Source of the DNA: Candidatus Jettenia ecosi
GTDB taxonomy: Bacteria > Planctomycetota > Brocadiia > Brocadiales > Brocadiaceae
NCBI GenBank assembly: GCA_005524015.1
Contig: SULG01000008.1
Span: 1-64,000, forward strand
Direction: 5' to 3'
DNA: 64,000 bases
Shown: in pieces, positions 37,841-49,208 of the stretch
How positions within the stretch are numbered: position 1 is the first letter of the stretch
How the letters are laid out: every line of letters starts with the position of its first letter
Notes under the pieces: generated by a model
Told to the model about the DNA's origin: nothing
Seen by the model: the letters and a program-made list of their open reading frames with translations, nothing else
Databases searched by the model: none
Made by a program: the position numbers and the translations under genes

Positions 37841-40647
37841 ATGGATTATAAAAAAACACTGAATCTGCCTGTCACAAAATTCCCCATGAAGGCAAATCTC
37901 CTCGAAAAAGAGCCTGAAATTCAAAAGAAATGGGAAAAAGAGCAACTCTATAAAGAGGTACGCAAGATACGCGAAGGCAAGGAGAAATATATACTGCACG
38001 ACGGGCCTCCTTATCCTACGGGTGAATTACACATCGGTACCGGTTTAAATAAGATATTAAAGGATTTTATTGTCCGCTTTTATACCATGAGAGGTTATGA
38101 TGCACCGTATGTTCCTGGTTGGGATTGCCATGGGCTGCCTATTGAACATCGTGTAATGCAAGAGGTTGGGGCAGAAATTAAAAACTTAACGAAACCAGAA
38201 ATAAGGAAAAAATGTAAAAAATATGCGGAGAAATTTGTAAAACTCCAAAAGGAACAGTTTAAGGCCCTAGGAGTAATGGGAGACTGGGAACATCCCTATT
38301 TAACATTCAATCCTCAATATGAGGCTGGCGTTATTGAAGTTTTTAAAAAACTGGTAGAAAGAGGGTGTATCTACAGAAGCCAAAAGCCTATCCACTGGTG
38401 TACCCGATGTCAAACAGCTCTTGCAGAAGCAGAACTTGAATATCGTAATGAGACGAGCCCCTCGATCTATGTAAACTTTAGAATTATTGATAATGGTGTG
38501 AATAATCTATTGAAAGGCATTGATAGCGATGCTTTGTACGTTATGATATGGACAACAACACCGTGGACACTTCCTGCGAACCTTGCTGTTGCGGTTCATT
38601 CAGAATACGAATATGCTGCTATTCGCTATATGAATCCAAGAACACAAAAGAAGGAAGTTTCTATCCTCGCTGATAAGAGGGTAGAATTTGTTATGTCTCT
38701 CTTAGGTATTCAGGGTTACGAATATCTTGGTAAGGTACAGGGGGGGTATTGGAGGGTATAAAATACCAACATCCTTTTCTGAAAAGAGTGGGTTCAATTG
38801 TGTTAGCAAGTTATGTAACCTTATCAGATGGCACAGGGTGTGTTCATATAGCGCCCGGGCATGGTCAAGAGGATTATCTTACGGGTATTAAATATCAGCT
38901 CCCTCCACTAAGTCCCGTTAATGCGGTCGGTATATTTACCGATGAAGCAGGCGAATTTGCCGGACAAAATATTAAAGAGGGAAATAGCTCTATAATAAAA
39001 AAACTAGATGATACAGGGGTATTGTTTTACAAAACAGATTTTGCTCATTCTTATCCTCACTGCTGGCGCTGTAAAGATCCAGTTATTTTTAGAGCAACAG
39101 AGCAATGGTTTGTAAATCTCGATCATAATAACTTGCGTCAGAGGATATTAGAAGAGATAAAGCAGTCTCAATGGATACCTTCCTGGGGTGAGAGCAGAAT
39201 GGCAAAGATGATATCAGAGCGTCCAGATTGGTGTATCTCCCGACAGAGGTCGTGGGGTGTGCCAATTCCTGCCTTCTACTGTATTGATTGTGGTCAGGAG
39301 TTGATAAATACCGATACAATACATTCTGTGAAAGATAAATTTGAAGCTGAAGGGGCTGATATATGGTTTTATAAAGATGTATCCTATTTTTTGCCGCCAG
39401 ATACTAAATGCTCTCAATGTGCAGGGATTCGGTTTGAGAAGGAAATGGATATCTTTGATGTCTGGTTTGAATCAGGCTCAAGTCACTGCTCTGTTTTACA
39501 GAAACGTAGTGACTTAGCATATCCAGCCGATCTATACCTTGAAGGGACAGATCAATATCGGGGATGGTTTCAACTCTCATTACTTCTATCTGTTGGGGCA
39601 TGGGATAAAGCTCCCTTCAAATCTGTATTAACCCATGGGTTTGTTGTAGATGAAAAAGGCGAAAAGATGTCTAAATCTCTCGGAAACTTCATATCAGTTG
39701 AAGATACTTTAAAGGAATTTGGTGCAGATATTCTTAGATTGTGGACTTCCTCTATGGATTACCAGAATGATATGAATGTTTCCCATAATTTAATTGTTAG
39801 ATGCTCAGATGCTTATAGACGCATTCGCAATACATTCAGATATTTACTGAGTAATCTCTACGATTTTGATCCTAAGGTAAATACCATATCCTACGAAGAA
39901 TTATTAGAGATAGACCGCTGGGCGCTTCATAAAACACAAGAGTTAATTAAGGACGTCACATCAGCTTACGAGTCCTTCCAATTTCACCGGGTTTTTCATA
40001 ATATCTACAATTTTTGTACTGTGGAAATGAGCGCTTTGTATTTGGATATCTTGAAAGATCGGTTATATACCTTCGCGCAAAATTCAAAAGAGCGGCGTGC
40101 TGCACAGACGGTAATATACTATATTCTTCCGAATTTAGTAAAATTGTCTGCACCGATTATTGTCCATACGGCTGAGGAGGCATGGTCTGCTATCATCCAT
40201 AAAGACGAAGACGTATGGAGTATTCATTTAGCAACATTTCCTAACTATATTCCTGAATGGATAGATAACTCTTTACATGAGAAATGGGAAAAGCTGATCA
40301 ATATAAGAAGTGATGTGGCAAAGGAGCTTGAAAAGATGCGTTCCGCCAAGTTGATAGGCAACTCACTGGAAGCATCTGTCAATCTTTATCCGGAGAATGA
40401 AGATCTTTGGCAATTTCTCAAAAACTACGAGGATGAACTTCCTATAGTATTTATTGTATCTGAGGTAAAATTAGATAGGAATATTTCATCAAAAGCAGTG
40501 AAAGGAGAATTAACGAATGGTCTTTGGATAGAATGTAATGTATCACAATATAAGAAGTGTGAAAGGTGTTGGAACTTTAGAGAAACTGTGGGATTAAGCA
40601 AGGAGCATCCTACACTCTGTGGAAGGTGTATTACAGCACTTCAATAG
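37841..40647 (+). CDS. ileS: Isoleucyl-tRNA synthetase, with a one-base frame break
   Basis: The whole gene codes for about 935 residues and charges tRNA-Ile, but it is read in two frames. Frame one (37841-38761) has HIGT (64-67) and ends early in GGYWRV. Frame two, from about 38746 to 40647, resumes as [14 protein letters not shown], then the second half of the editing domain, KMSKS ([11 protein letters not shown]) and a C-terminal zinc ribbon (CERCW ... CGRC). The switch lies in a run of seven G at 38740-38746 and needs a -1 shift. As this enzyme is essential and both halves are well conserved, I annotate one gene. A missing G in the sequence is likeliest; -1 ribosomal slippage is possible. 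Confidence 0.92.
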
Positions 40648-40675
40648 TTAGTAAAAGAATATTTATCGGGGTTTG

Positions 40676-41710
40676 TTATACGCTCATTCTGTTGCCGAAT
40701 TGGATCTGAAGTATTTTTGTTATCATATTTTCAACTAATAAAGCAATGTTGGCATTGTAATCAAGATATTCAAGCGATGCCTTAATTACCTTAACAATGC
40801 TGAATAATGCATCTTCCGATAAGAATCTGCTTTTGCATAGTAACTCATCTCTCCTATCGATATAGTAAACAGGTAATTCGGAATTATCTAACTTACAAAT
40901 AAGTAAATCACGATAGTAGAGAAGAAATAAGAGAATAAGCTCTTTTATGTACGATCGCTTCTCTTCTAATGTATCTAAATCCTGAATATGCCATTCGTTG
41001 AATAGTTCTTTTGAAAAGGCTAGATTATCATCAATTTCTAATCTCAAAACCTTGTCAATAAACCAATTCCTCTTCTCAATGGCATTCGTACGAGAGAGTA
41101 ACATGGCTCTCTCTATGCTACCATTGGATAAGTAAGCTAATCGTTCTGCCTGCCTGTTATCTAATTGAAAACTATTTATAAGGATTTCTTTTACAGCAAT
41201 TACCGATAAAGGAGAGAATCTCATTATTTGGCATCTTGAACGAATTGTTTCTTTAACAGATTCTAAAGATGTTACGATTAACATGATAATAGCATATGCT
41301 GGAGGTTCCTCTAAGGTTTTTAATAAACAATTGGATGCCTCTTCATTCATCTTATCGGCTGATTGGATAATTACTATTTTATATTTCGATTCTAAAGGTT
41401 TAACGTTCAAGATATCCTGAAGATGTTTTAACTGTTCTATTTTAATTACCCTACTGTTTTTTTCAGGAAGTATCAGAAATAAATCTGAAAAATTATCCTT
41501 AGAGATTCTTTGGCAGTAACTGCAGGTATCACATGCATCTCCACGCGAATTTTGGCAAAAAATCGCCTTCGCCAATTCTTTAGAAAATAGTGTTTTACCA
41601 ATACCTTCCTGACCTACAAAAATATAAGCGTGTGCAAGGCGGTTCTTTATGATAGCATTTTGAAATAACTCTACAATGCGGTTTTGACAAGATATGGTTT
41701 TAAAGGACAT
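40676..41710 (-). CDS. holB: DNA polymerase III delta-prime subunit
   Basis: This 344-residue AAA+ clamp-loader subunit has Walker A VGQEGIGKTLFSKELA, a zinc module (CQNSRGDACDTCSYC), LLKTLEEPP and the SRC motif (RSRCQIMRF). Its length fits delta-prime rather than the longer tau/gamma subunit. It is convergent with ileS, 28 bases from its stop. The ATG at 41710 is preferred over a TTG two codons earlier. Confidence 0.85.
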   Translation of the reverse strand: MSFKTISCQNRIVELFQNAIIKNRLAHAYIFVGQEGIGKTLFSKELAKAIFCQNSRGDACDTCSYCQRISKDNFSDLFLILPEKNSRVIKIEQLKHLQDILNVKPLESKYKIVIIQSADKMNEEASNCLLKTLEEPPAYAIIMLIVTSLESVKETIRSRCQIMRFSPLSVIAVKEILINSFQLDNRQAERLAYLSNGSIERAMLLSRTNAIEKRNWFIDKVLRLEIDDNLAFSKELFNEWHIQDLDTLEEKRSYIKELILLFLLYYRDLLICKLDNSELPVYYIDRRDELLCKSRFLSEDALFSIVKVIKASLEYLDYNANIALLVENMITKILQIQFGNRMSV

Positions 41711-41789
41711 GAGCAAATTTGTTTGAAGGCAAAAGTCTTATAAATTGATAAGTGAAATAAGAGATGGTATATTGCTATTTAGTAGAAAA

Positions 41790-42122
41790 CTAATCTTCTT
41801 CCTCTTCATAATCACAATCTTCATCATCTTCATCATCATCTTCCTCCTCCTCCTCCTCCTCCTCCTCCTCCTCCTCTTCTTCCTCTGTTTCAAGTATAGC
41901 CATAATATCACCTACTTTTACGACATCCCCTTCCTGGGAAAGTACTTCAACCAGTCTTCCAGATACTGGGGCTGTAACATTGAAAGTTGTTTTTTCTGTA
42001 ATCATTTCAACGAGGTCTTCTCCCTCTTCAACTTCCTCGTCCTCTTCTACATACCAAAAAGAAACAGTTGCTTCATCTCCGTTATCCCCTTCCACTTCGG
42101 GTAATTCTACTTCAACTCTCAT
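41790..42122 (-). CDS. Lipoyl/biotin-attachment domain protein with acidic tail
   Basis: This 110-residue protein is a single lipoyl-type beta-sandwich domain (residues 1-78). The lysine to be lipoylated or biotinylated is Lys44 in MITEKTTFNV, and the second hairpin VSQEGDVVKVGDIMAILE-type sequence closes the domain. From residue 79 it is almost pure Glu/Asp (over 30 residues), encoded by a trinucleotide repeat. No E1, E2 or E3 dehydrogenase genes are nearby, so its partner is unknown. GGAGAA precedes the ATG. Confidence 0.85.
   Translation of the reverse strand: MRVEVELPEVEGDNGDEATVSFWYVEEDEEVEEGEDLVEMITEKTTFNVTAPVSGRLVEVLSQEGDVVKVGDIMAILETEEEEEEEEEEEEEEEDDDEDDEDCDYEEEED
41842..41877. repeat. 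Trinucleotide (TCC/GGA) repeat in the lipoyl protein tail
   Basis: About twelve uninterrupted TCC units on the plus strand, read as GAG (Glu) codons on the minus strand. Flanking TCATCA-type units encode Asp. A slippage-prone tract that would change the tail length without shifting frame. Confidence 0.9.
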
Positions 42123-43064
42123 AATCAGTTCTCCTTAATTATCAAAGCAATATTTCTGTAAAACATACCTAAATTTTCTTAAAGGATTTTTTATAGATTA
42201 TAGGTTAAGAAAATGAATTATACTTAACGATAATTTGGTTGTCAAGCATCAACGCAATAAATAAAATAACAAAAAAGAGACTGTTATTTACAAATTTTAA
42301 TTTCTTAACTCTTTTAATAATACGGATATAAAATCGCTTGACTTGATTAAAAATATAGTTTAAAATTTGATCCTTAATGAATGTTGCATAATTATATCTT
42401 ATACTTTTGGAAGTAAATTATAGTAAGATATTTTTAAATAGATTGAATCTTGAGGTTAACATTATTATAGTTTTGTTAATATTTACGATTTATTATACGC
42501 ATTTAGTGTTAAATTAAGTAAAAAATAAGAAATTTGACCTAAGAAAATGTTACTCAGATATTAAATATTAGTTAAAAAGTTGTAGAAATGAATAAAAAAA
42601 TGGCGTATCAACGATTAGTATATCACCTTAGTTAGGAAACGTTATTTTTTAGTTTTTAAATGTGCTGTTTTAGTTTGGTGATGGTTATATAAGACGGCCC
42701 TTATGGATCTGAAAGAAAAAATGCTTAATATATGCGATTTGGGTAATCCAATTAATCCAAGAAATAAAGTGAACAGTTGGTATAGCTATAAATACATTAT
42801 CTTGTTTCACTTATATTGCTATATCATTTATAATTGTGATATTGTGTTCCAATATAACACTCACTTTTTAAAAAGCATTTGCTGAAGATCCTGTTATTCG
42901 TTTCTATTCCTTTCAAATCAATCATTTCGCTTAGGTTACATTTCTTCCAAAAGTTTCATCTAATTTCATTTTCTCATTCTTTGTTTTTCATTATTGTATG
43001 TCACTACGAGTATTTTTCTACTATTATTTCTGGAGGATGAGTCTGTAATCGGCTCATAAATAAG
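42123..43064. other. Long AT-rich intergenic region before rny
   Basis: About 940 bases without a supportable gene. A good promoter (42338-42366) points rightwards but lies 700 bases before rny. A 60-codon frame at 42703-42885 has no ribosome binding site and codon use driven by AT content, so I do not call it. A small RNA or a long rny leader is possible. Confidence 0.5.
42338..42366 (+). promoter_or_regulatory. Orphan sigma-70-like promoter
   Basis: TTGACT, exactly 17 bases, then TAAAAT. No gene starts within the next 600 bases. Confidence 0.45.
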
Positions 43065-44621
43065 ATGCAAATATTCCAATTACTGGTGTACCTCCTTCTT
43101 CCCATATGTATTATTGTTGGATATTTTATCTGTATTATTGTATCCAAAAAGAAGCAATCAGCCAGTGAAAAGAGAATAAAAGAGCTTATTCTTGAATCAC
43201 AGCGGGAAGCTGAAAAGATCAGGAAGGAAGCCGAATTGGCAGTAAAAGCCGAGCTATATCAACGCAGGGAGGCTTTTGAAAAAGAAACACAAGAGACCAA
43301 GATGGAGTTAAGGCAACAAGAAAAAAGGCTAAGTAAAAGAGAAGATAATCTGGAACGCAAAATGGAATTATTAACAAAAAAAGAGAGGTATATTGACACG
43401 CTTTCTGCCAATTTTGCTCTGAAAGAAAAAAAGTTAGATGAAAAAAGGTTAGAACTTGAAAATGCTATAGAAGAAGAGAATAAAGCGCTTCTTAAAATCT
43501 CTAATTTATCCAAAGAAGATGCTGAAAAACTCCTCCTAAGCCGGTTAGAAAAAGAGCTCGATATCAAATGTTCTGAATTAATTTCAAAGAAAATATCAGA
43601 AACAAAAGAAAATGCTGAACAAACCGCCATATCACTAATTAGTACTGCAATTCAACGTTGCGCTGCAACCCATACGGCTGAAAATATTGTAAGTGCGATT
43701 GAACTTCCGAATAATGAGATGAAAGGACGTATTATTGGACGAGAGGGAAGGAATATCCGTGCCTTTGAGAAGGCGACAGGGATTGATGTTATTGTAGATG
43801 ATACTCCAGGCGTTATTGTGCTTTCCGGGTTCGATAGTGTTCGCCGGGAAATAGCAAGACAATCGATGGAAAAATTGATTCTGGATGGAAGAATCCATCC
43901 AGCACATATTGAAGAAGTTGTTAAGGAAACAGAAAAAGAAATCGAACAAATTATTCAGGAAACTGGAAAACAAACTTGCTTTGAGTTAGGTATTCATAAT
44001 GTTAATCCGGAATTGATAAAACTCCTTGGCAGGCTTAAGTACAGAACTAGCTATGGGCAAAATCAGTTACAGCATTCAATTGAGGTTAGTAACCTTATGG
44101 GCATTATTGCAGGCGAATTAAAATTAGATGTCTCACTAGCAAAAAGATGTGGTCTTTTCCATGATATTGGTAAGGCCATCGGGCCTGAAATGGAAGGTAC
44201 CCATGCGGTTGCAGGTGCAGACCTGGCGAAACGCTATGATGAGAGGCCTGAAGTTGTTAATGCAATTGCCGGACATCACGAGGAGGCACAAATTGAGTCT
44301 GTGTATACGGTATTGGTGAGCGCAGCAGATGCTATTTCAGCGGGAAGGCCAGGCGCAAGGAGAGAAACCCTTGAAAAATACATTAAACGGCTCGAAAAAC
44401 TTGAGAATATTGCTACTTCTTTTGGTGGTGTCGAGGGCGCTTATGCCATTCAAGCAGGAAGAGAAATACGGGTAATGGTGTGCCCTGAAAAGGTAAATGA
44501 TAAAGTTGCTGCTAAGATATGTTACGATATTGCCAAAGAAATTGAAGAACAATTGGAATATCCGGGAGAAGTTATCGTTACCGTTATTCGAGAGACACGA
44601 TTTATTGAGCATGCGAAGTAG
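43065..44621 (+). CDS. rny: Ribonuclease Y
   Basis: This 518-residue membrane-anchored endoribonuclease starts mRNA decay. It has one N-terminal helix (residues 4-26), a long charged coiled coil (about 35-190), a KH RNA-binding domain ([19 protein letters not shown]) and an HD catalytic domain ([16 protein letters not shown]). Length and order are standard. mnmG starts 9 bases after its stop, so they share a transcript. Confidence 0.95.
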   Translation: MQIFQLLVYLLLPICIIVGYFICIIVSKKKQSASEKRIKELILESQREAEKIRKEAELAVKAELYQRREAFEKETQETKMELRQQEKRLSKREDNLERKMELLTKKERYIDTLSANFALKEKKLDEKRLELENAIEEENKALLKISNLSKEDAEKLLLSRLEKELDIKCSELISKKISETKENAEQTAISLISTAIQRCAATHTAENIVSAIELPNNEMKGRIIGREGRNIRAFEKATGIDVIVDDTPGVIVLSGFDSVRREIARQSMEKLILDGRIHPAHIEEVVKETEKEIEQIIQETGKQTCFELGIHNVNPELIKLLGRLKYRTSYGQNQLQHSIEVSNLMGIIAGELKLDVSLAKRCGLFHDIGKAIGPEMEGTHAVAGADLAKRYDERPEVVNAIAGHHEEAQIESVYTVLVSAADAISAGRPGARRETLEKYIKRLEKLENIATSFGGVEGAYAIQAGREIRVMVCPEKVNDKVAAKICYDIAKEIEEQLEYPGEVIVTVIRETRFIEHAK

Positions 44622-44630
44622 TTCTACTCT

Positions 44631-46445
44631 ATGCACACAGATTTTGATGTAATTGTTGTTGGCGCAGGACATGCAGGCTGTGAAGCTGCCCTCGCATCTG
44701 CGCGCATGGGTATGAGTACCGCATTGTTTACGATAAATCTCGATACGATTGCACAAATGTCGTGTAACCCTGCTATCGGTGGACTTGCAAAAGGCCAGTT
44801 GGTCAGGGAGGTCGATGCCCTTGGCGGAGAGATGGCTAAGATTATTGATGAGACAGGTATCCAATTTCGTATGCTCAATACTAAGAAAGGTCCTGCCGTT
44901 CATTCTCCACGTGCCCAAGCCGATAAGAGAGACTACCAATTATTCATGAAAAAAAGATTGGAGAACCAAAACAATCTTTTTTTGAGACAAGAGATTATTG
45001 ATGATCTTATTGTTGATAATAAAAAAATAAAAGGACTCATTGGTCAAAGTGGCATAAAGTATAGCGCAAAAGCAGTTATCCTTACCACCGGTACGTTTTT
45101 AAAAGGTCTTATCCATATCGGTGAGTTTTCTACCTCTGGCGGAAGGAATGGAGAATTATCGTCTGAAAAATTATCGGACTCCTTACGAGAAGTGGGCTTC
45201 GAAGTCGGGCGCCTCAAGACGGGTACCTCTCCGCGTCTCAATGGTCGTACTATCGATTATAAGACACTTGTACCACAGGATGGAGATGAAAATCCTCAAC
45301 CTTTTTCATTCTCAACGGAAAAGCTTGTTCGCCCTCAAGTCCCTTGTTATCTTACCTATACAAATTCTCACACACATGAAATTGTTCTATCGAATCTGGA
45401 TCGTGCACCACTCTATACAGGGCAGATTCAATCTATGGGACCGAGATACTGTCCGTCCTTAGAAGATAAAGTCGTTCGTTTCTCAGGAAAAGAGCAGCAT
45501 CAGGTATTTCTGGAGCCAGAAGGACTGAATACATTTGAGGTTTATTGTAATGGGATATCTACCAGCATGCCTCACGATGTTCAGGAAGCAATCGTTCACT
45601 CTATTGCTGGTTTGGAATCTGCTGAGATTGTACGGTATGGCTATGCCATTGAATACGATTTTGTACCGCCTGTCCAACTCCGGCCGTCTTTAGAGACCAA
45701 GCTTATAGAAAACCTTTTCCATGCAGGCCAAATTAATGGAACTTCTGGTTATGAGGAGGCTGCTGCCCAGGGAATTATGGCAGGTATCAATGCCGTACTC
45801 AGGATACAGGAGGAAGAGCCTTTTATCTTGAGCCGTTCTGAAGCATATATTGGTGTACTAATCGACGATCTTGTTACAAAAGGCACCCAGGAACCTTATC
45901 GAATGTTCACCTCTCGTGCCGAATATCGGCTTCTTCTGCGACAGGACAATGCTGATAGAAGGCTAATGAAATACGGGCATCAATACGGGCTTATTTCTGA
46001 GAAACAGTGGCATACATTACAGGAAAAAGAACGAGCCATTACAGAGATGCTAACGTATATGGATAAAAAAATGGTAGGACCTGATACTTTAGCAAAGATA
46101 TTGAGTCGTCCAGACCGGGCTTTTGAAGATATACTTACACTAGATACATCGTTGAATGAAACACAGATTTCAAAGGAAGTAAAAGAACAAATAGAAATTG
46201 AGGTAAAGTACAAAGGGTATATAGAACGTCAGCAAACCCAAATAGAAAAGTTCAAGAGAATGGAAGACTATAAGATTCCATCTTGTCTTGATTATCACAA
46301 CATTTCTGAACTAAGAAAAGAAGCACGTCAAAAACTATCCCAAATTAGACCTATTTCACTAGGGCAAGCCTTTCGTATTTCGGGTGTCTCCCCTGCGGAT
46401 ATTTCCATTCTCATGATTTATCTTACAGGAAAAATAAAAAAATAA
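44631..46445 (+). CDS. mnmG: tRNA U34 carboxymethylaminomethyl-modifying FAD enzyme
   Basis: This 604-residue FAD protein (GidA) works with MnmE to modify the wobble uridine of several tRNAs. The FAD motif is VVGAGHAGCEAALASARMG. MSCNPAIGG(L)AKG, the SPRAQADK block and the C-terminal helical domain (GVSPADISILMIYL) are typical. mnmE is not in the window. A nearby consensus promoter at 46487 belongs to the next gene, not this one. Confidence 0.95.
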   Translation: MHTDFDVIVVGAGHAGCEAALASARMGMSTALFTINLDTIAQMSCNPAIGGLAKGQLVREVDALGGEMAKIIDETGIQFRMLNTKKGPAVHSPRAQADKRDYQLFMKKRLENQNNLFLRQEIIDDLIVDNKKIKGLIGQSGIKYSAKAVILTTGTFLKGLIHIGEFSTSGGRNGELSSEKLSDSLREVGFEVGRLKTGTSPRLNGRTIDYKTLVPQDGDENPQPFSFSTEKLVRPQVPCYLTYTNSHTHEIVLSNLDRAPLYTGQIQSMGPRYCPSLEDKVVRFSGKEQHQVFLEPEGLNTFEVYCNGISTSMPHDVQEAIVHSIAGLESAEIVRYGYAIEYDFVPPVQLRPSLETKLIENLFHAGQINGTSGYEEAAAQGIMAGINAVLRIQEEEPFILSRSEAYIGVLIDDLVTKGTQEPYRMFTSRAEYRLLLRQDNADRRLMKYGHQYGLISEKQWHTLQEKERAITEMLTYMDKKMVGPDTLAKILSRPDRAFEDILTLDTSLNETQISKEVKEQIEIEVKYKGYIERQQTQIEKFKRMEDYKIPSCLDYHNISELRKEARQKLSQIRPISLGQAFRISGVSPADISILMIYLTGKIKK

Positions 46446-46486
46446 TTCTGTAAGGTTCTTAGGGTATCCCTGTATAGAGATATTAA

Positions 46487-46515
46487 TTGACATAGATAAA
46501 TAAGGGTGTTATTAT
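46487..46515 (+). promoter_or_regulatory. Near-consensus sigma-70 promoter for the GGDEF-EAL gene
   Basis: TTGACA, 17 bases, then TATTAT. It predicts a leader of roughly 110 bases before the ATG at 46630. Confidence 0.65.
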
Positions 46516-46629
46516 GCTTTCCATTTATCAGAGAAAATAACATCATTTTAGCCATATAGCTATTTTCTGGCCTTTCTGAACATTTACAAAGAGAGCGATG
46601 ATAAGGAGACGTATTTTTCTACGGATTAC

Positions 46630-48684
46630 ATGAAATTTGATACAAAACACACCATAGATTATCCCAAAGATACCGGTAATTATGTATACGCTATAGTGGA
46701 GATGGTACGTGGACCCTTTGTAATCCTTGATGGAAAACTGCAAGTGACGATGGCAAATCAATCTTTCTACCGAATGTTCAATACCACAAAAGAGGAAACT
46801 GAGAACAAGCATATATATGAGCTTGGAAATGGTCAGTGGAATATACCGCGTTTGCGGATGTTGCTTGAAGAACTACTCCTTAAGGATACGCAGTTTCGGG
46901 ACTTCATGATAGAGCATAATTTCCCAAATATTGGATATAAAATGATGTTGTTCAATGCTTGCAAAATTTATAAAAAGGATAAACAAGTGGAAATGGTTTT
47001 GCTAGCTATTGAGGATATTACCAGGATAAAGCGTGCAGAAGAACAACTTTGCAAGTTATCTCAAGTCGTAGAACTAAGTCCAAATTCGATTGCAATCACT
47101 GATACAAGAGGTACGATCGAATATATTAATCCCAAATTCACCCAAATAACAGGCTATACATCTGAAGAAATCGTCGGTCAAAATCTCTGTATCTTAAAAT
47201 CAGGTGGGGTAACACACGAAGAATACAAATGTTTATGGGATACGGTGACTTCTGGTTGTGTATGGCAGGGAGAATTTCACAACATGAAAAAGGATGGTGA
47301 CCCTTATTGGACAGATGTATGCATTTCACCTATCAGGAATTCTGAAAAGGATATTATCAATTTTCTTGTAATTATGGAAGAAATTACAGTACGTAAACAT
47401 TGTGAGACACACCTTATGTATCTCGTTGATAAAGATCCACTTACCAATTTATTTAATCGTCGCCGCTTCCATAAGGAATTAGAGCGTTGGGTTGCACATG
47501 CCCAGAGGTATGGTACTCATGGGGCATTGTTCTTTCTCGACTTGGATAACTTCAAGCACATCAATGATACCTTCGGTCATCAAGTAGGGGATGAATTGCT
47601 GATAAAGTTTGCCAATTTACTGAGAGAACAGATGCGTGAGACCGATATACTTGCCAGACTGGGCGGTGATGAGTTCGCTATTATCATACCGTATGCAGAT
47701 GAAGGTAAAGCAAGGTCAGTCTCAAGAAAGATTATGGGATTGATGAGAGACAATATTCTTACAAATGAGATACAACCCCTTGGCATTTCTGTTAGTATTG
47801 GTATCGTTCTGTTTCCTGAACATGGGAACGAAGTGGAAACATTACTTACCTATGCTGATTTAGCTATGTACAGTGCAAAGGAGGAAGGACGTAACCGTGC
47901 TTGTATTTTTTCGCCTGCACATAAAATACAATTCGAGACGCGCCTCATTTGGGAAAGACGTATTCGAGATGCCATAAAGAATAATCAATTTGTATTACAT
48001 CTACAGCCCATACTGAGTATAAGGCATAGCATGATCAGTGGCTATGAGGCATTGCTTCGTATGGTGGATGAAAAAGGGGAACTTATTACTCCTATTAATT
48101 TTCTTACTATTGCAGAGCGCTTTGGTCTAATCCGTGAAATTGACCGATGGGTAATACGCAACGGCATCCATCTCATTACAGAATATCAATTTGCTAAGAG
48201 AGGGTTACTTATTCATTTCAATCTCTCCAGCAAGTCATTTAGTGACTCAGAATTACTGTTCCTGATCAAGCAGGAGCTAGCGAAAACAAATATTAATCCA
48301 AGATGCCTTGTGTTTGAAATTACAGAAACTGCTATTATTGAAAATATGGTAAAGGCACAGTATTTTATTAAATCACTGAAAGCCATAGGTTGCCGGTTTG
48401 CCCTTGATGATTTTGGTACAGGATTTTCTTCATTCAGTCACCTCAAACATTTTCCTATCGACTATTTGAAAATTGATAGTAGTTTTATCTTTGACTTACC
48501 ATACAATTCAGCGAGCCAACACCTGGTTAAAGCAATGGTAGAGGTAGCGTGTGGGCTGGGAATACAGACTGTAGCCGAGGGTGTAGACTGTAGGAATACG
48601 ATGCAGATGTTGCGAGAATTTGGTGTTAATTACGCCCAAGTATACTATATTGGTCGACCTGGTAAAATATCTGAGATATTCTAG
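46630..48684 (+). CDS. PAS-PAS-GGDEF-EAL cyclic-di-GMP protein
   Basis: This 684-residue soluble protein has two PAS sensor domains (about 20-135 and 140-255), a diguanylate cyclase domain with an intact LGGDEFAI site, and a phosphodiesterase domain with EALLRM, the LDDFGTGFSSF loop and the AEGV motif. Both catalytic sites look complete, so it could make or break c-di-GMP depending on its signal. There are no membrane helices. In many bacteria c-di-GMP controls exopolysaccharide; a Wza/Wzc locus lies 12 kb away. Start: the ATG at 46630 has AAGGAG further upstream but no close site. Confidence 0.88.
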   Translation: MKFDTKHTIDYPKDTGNYVYAIVEMVRGPFVILDGKLQVTMANQSFYRMFNTTKEETENKHIYELGNGQWNIPRLRMLLEELLLKDTQFRDFMIEHNFPNIGYKMMLFNACKIYKKDKQVEMVLLAIEDITRIKRAEEQLCKLSQVVELSPNSIAITDTRGTIEYINPKFTQITGYTSEEIVGQNLCILKSGGVTHEEYKCLWDTVTSGCVWQGEFHNMKKDGDPYWTDVCISPIRNSEKDIINFLVIMEEITVRKHCETHLMYLVDKDPLTNLFNRRRFHKELERWVAHAQRYGTHGALFFLDLDNFKHINDTFGHQVGDELLIKFANLLREQMRETDILARLGGDEFAIIIPYADEGKARSVSRKIMGLMRDNILTNEIQPLGISVSIGIVLFPEHGNEVETLLTYADLAMYSAKEEGRNRACIFSPAHKIQFETRLIWERRIRDAIKNNQFVLHLQPILSIRHSMISGYEALLRMVDEKGELITPINFLTIAERFGLIREIDRWVIRNGIHLITEYQFAKRGLLIHFNLSSKSFSDSELLFLIKQELAKTNINPRCLVFEITETAIIENMVKAQYFIKSLKAIGCRFALDDFGTGFSSFSHLKHFPIDYLKIDSSFIFDLPYNSASQHLVKAMVEVACGLGIQTVAEGVDCRNTMQMLREFGVNYAQVYYIGRPGKISEIF

Positions 48685-49208
48685 TTTGATATATGAAAAT
48701 CGAATAAGAAATAAAAAATTCCTCCAACAGCTTTTAGCAAACTTCCGAAGAAACAGCTTGGGTTTTCATATCTCTCTTACAGATATGTGCTCAAAATAAG
48801 GTATCATTACTTTATTTGAGAATGATAGGTGGTAGTGAGAAATATCGTTACAATCCGTAAACATTTACTTTATCAGTTAAGTATTAACTATCTTCCGTGA
48901 TCTTAGTTATATTATAGATAGCTTTATGAGAATTATAGTATATCCTAAGTTTACTGTTGAGGAATTTCAATTCCGTTCCGTAGAGCAACCCTTTAGGGTT
49001 GCCTGGCATGGCTAAAGCCTTGCATTACATCGACTCTGTTTTTCCATAATGACCATGAGTATTTCTACGTAAGTTATCTATATCTTTGGAGTAGTACAAG
49101 GTGATACCTAATCTGATATCGTAACTACAAAAGAACTCCTTAACCTGTTCCACCATTAACATGATCCTGCATACAATCAGAAATATGAATGGAATAGTAC
49201 AGAGATAA
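48685..49208. other. Gene-free spacer between convergent genes
   Basis: The GGDEF-EAL gene and rho converge here. The only structure seen is the perfect hairpin GCAACCC-TTTA-GGGTTGC at 48985-49002, followed by GGCATGGCTAAAGCC. It resembles a palindromic repeat more than a terminator, since no T-run follows. Confidence 0.5.

Noticed and set aside
42703-42885. 60-codon frame in the long spacer before rny
   Set aside because: No ribosome binding site, AT-driven composition and no recognisable features.
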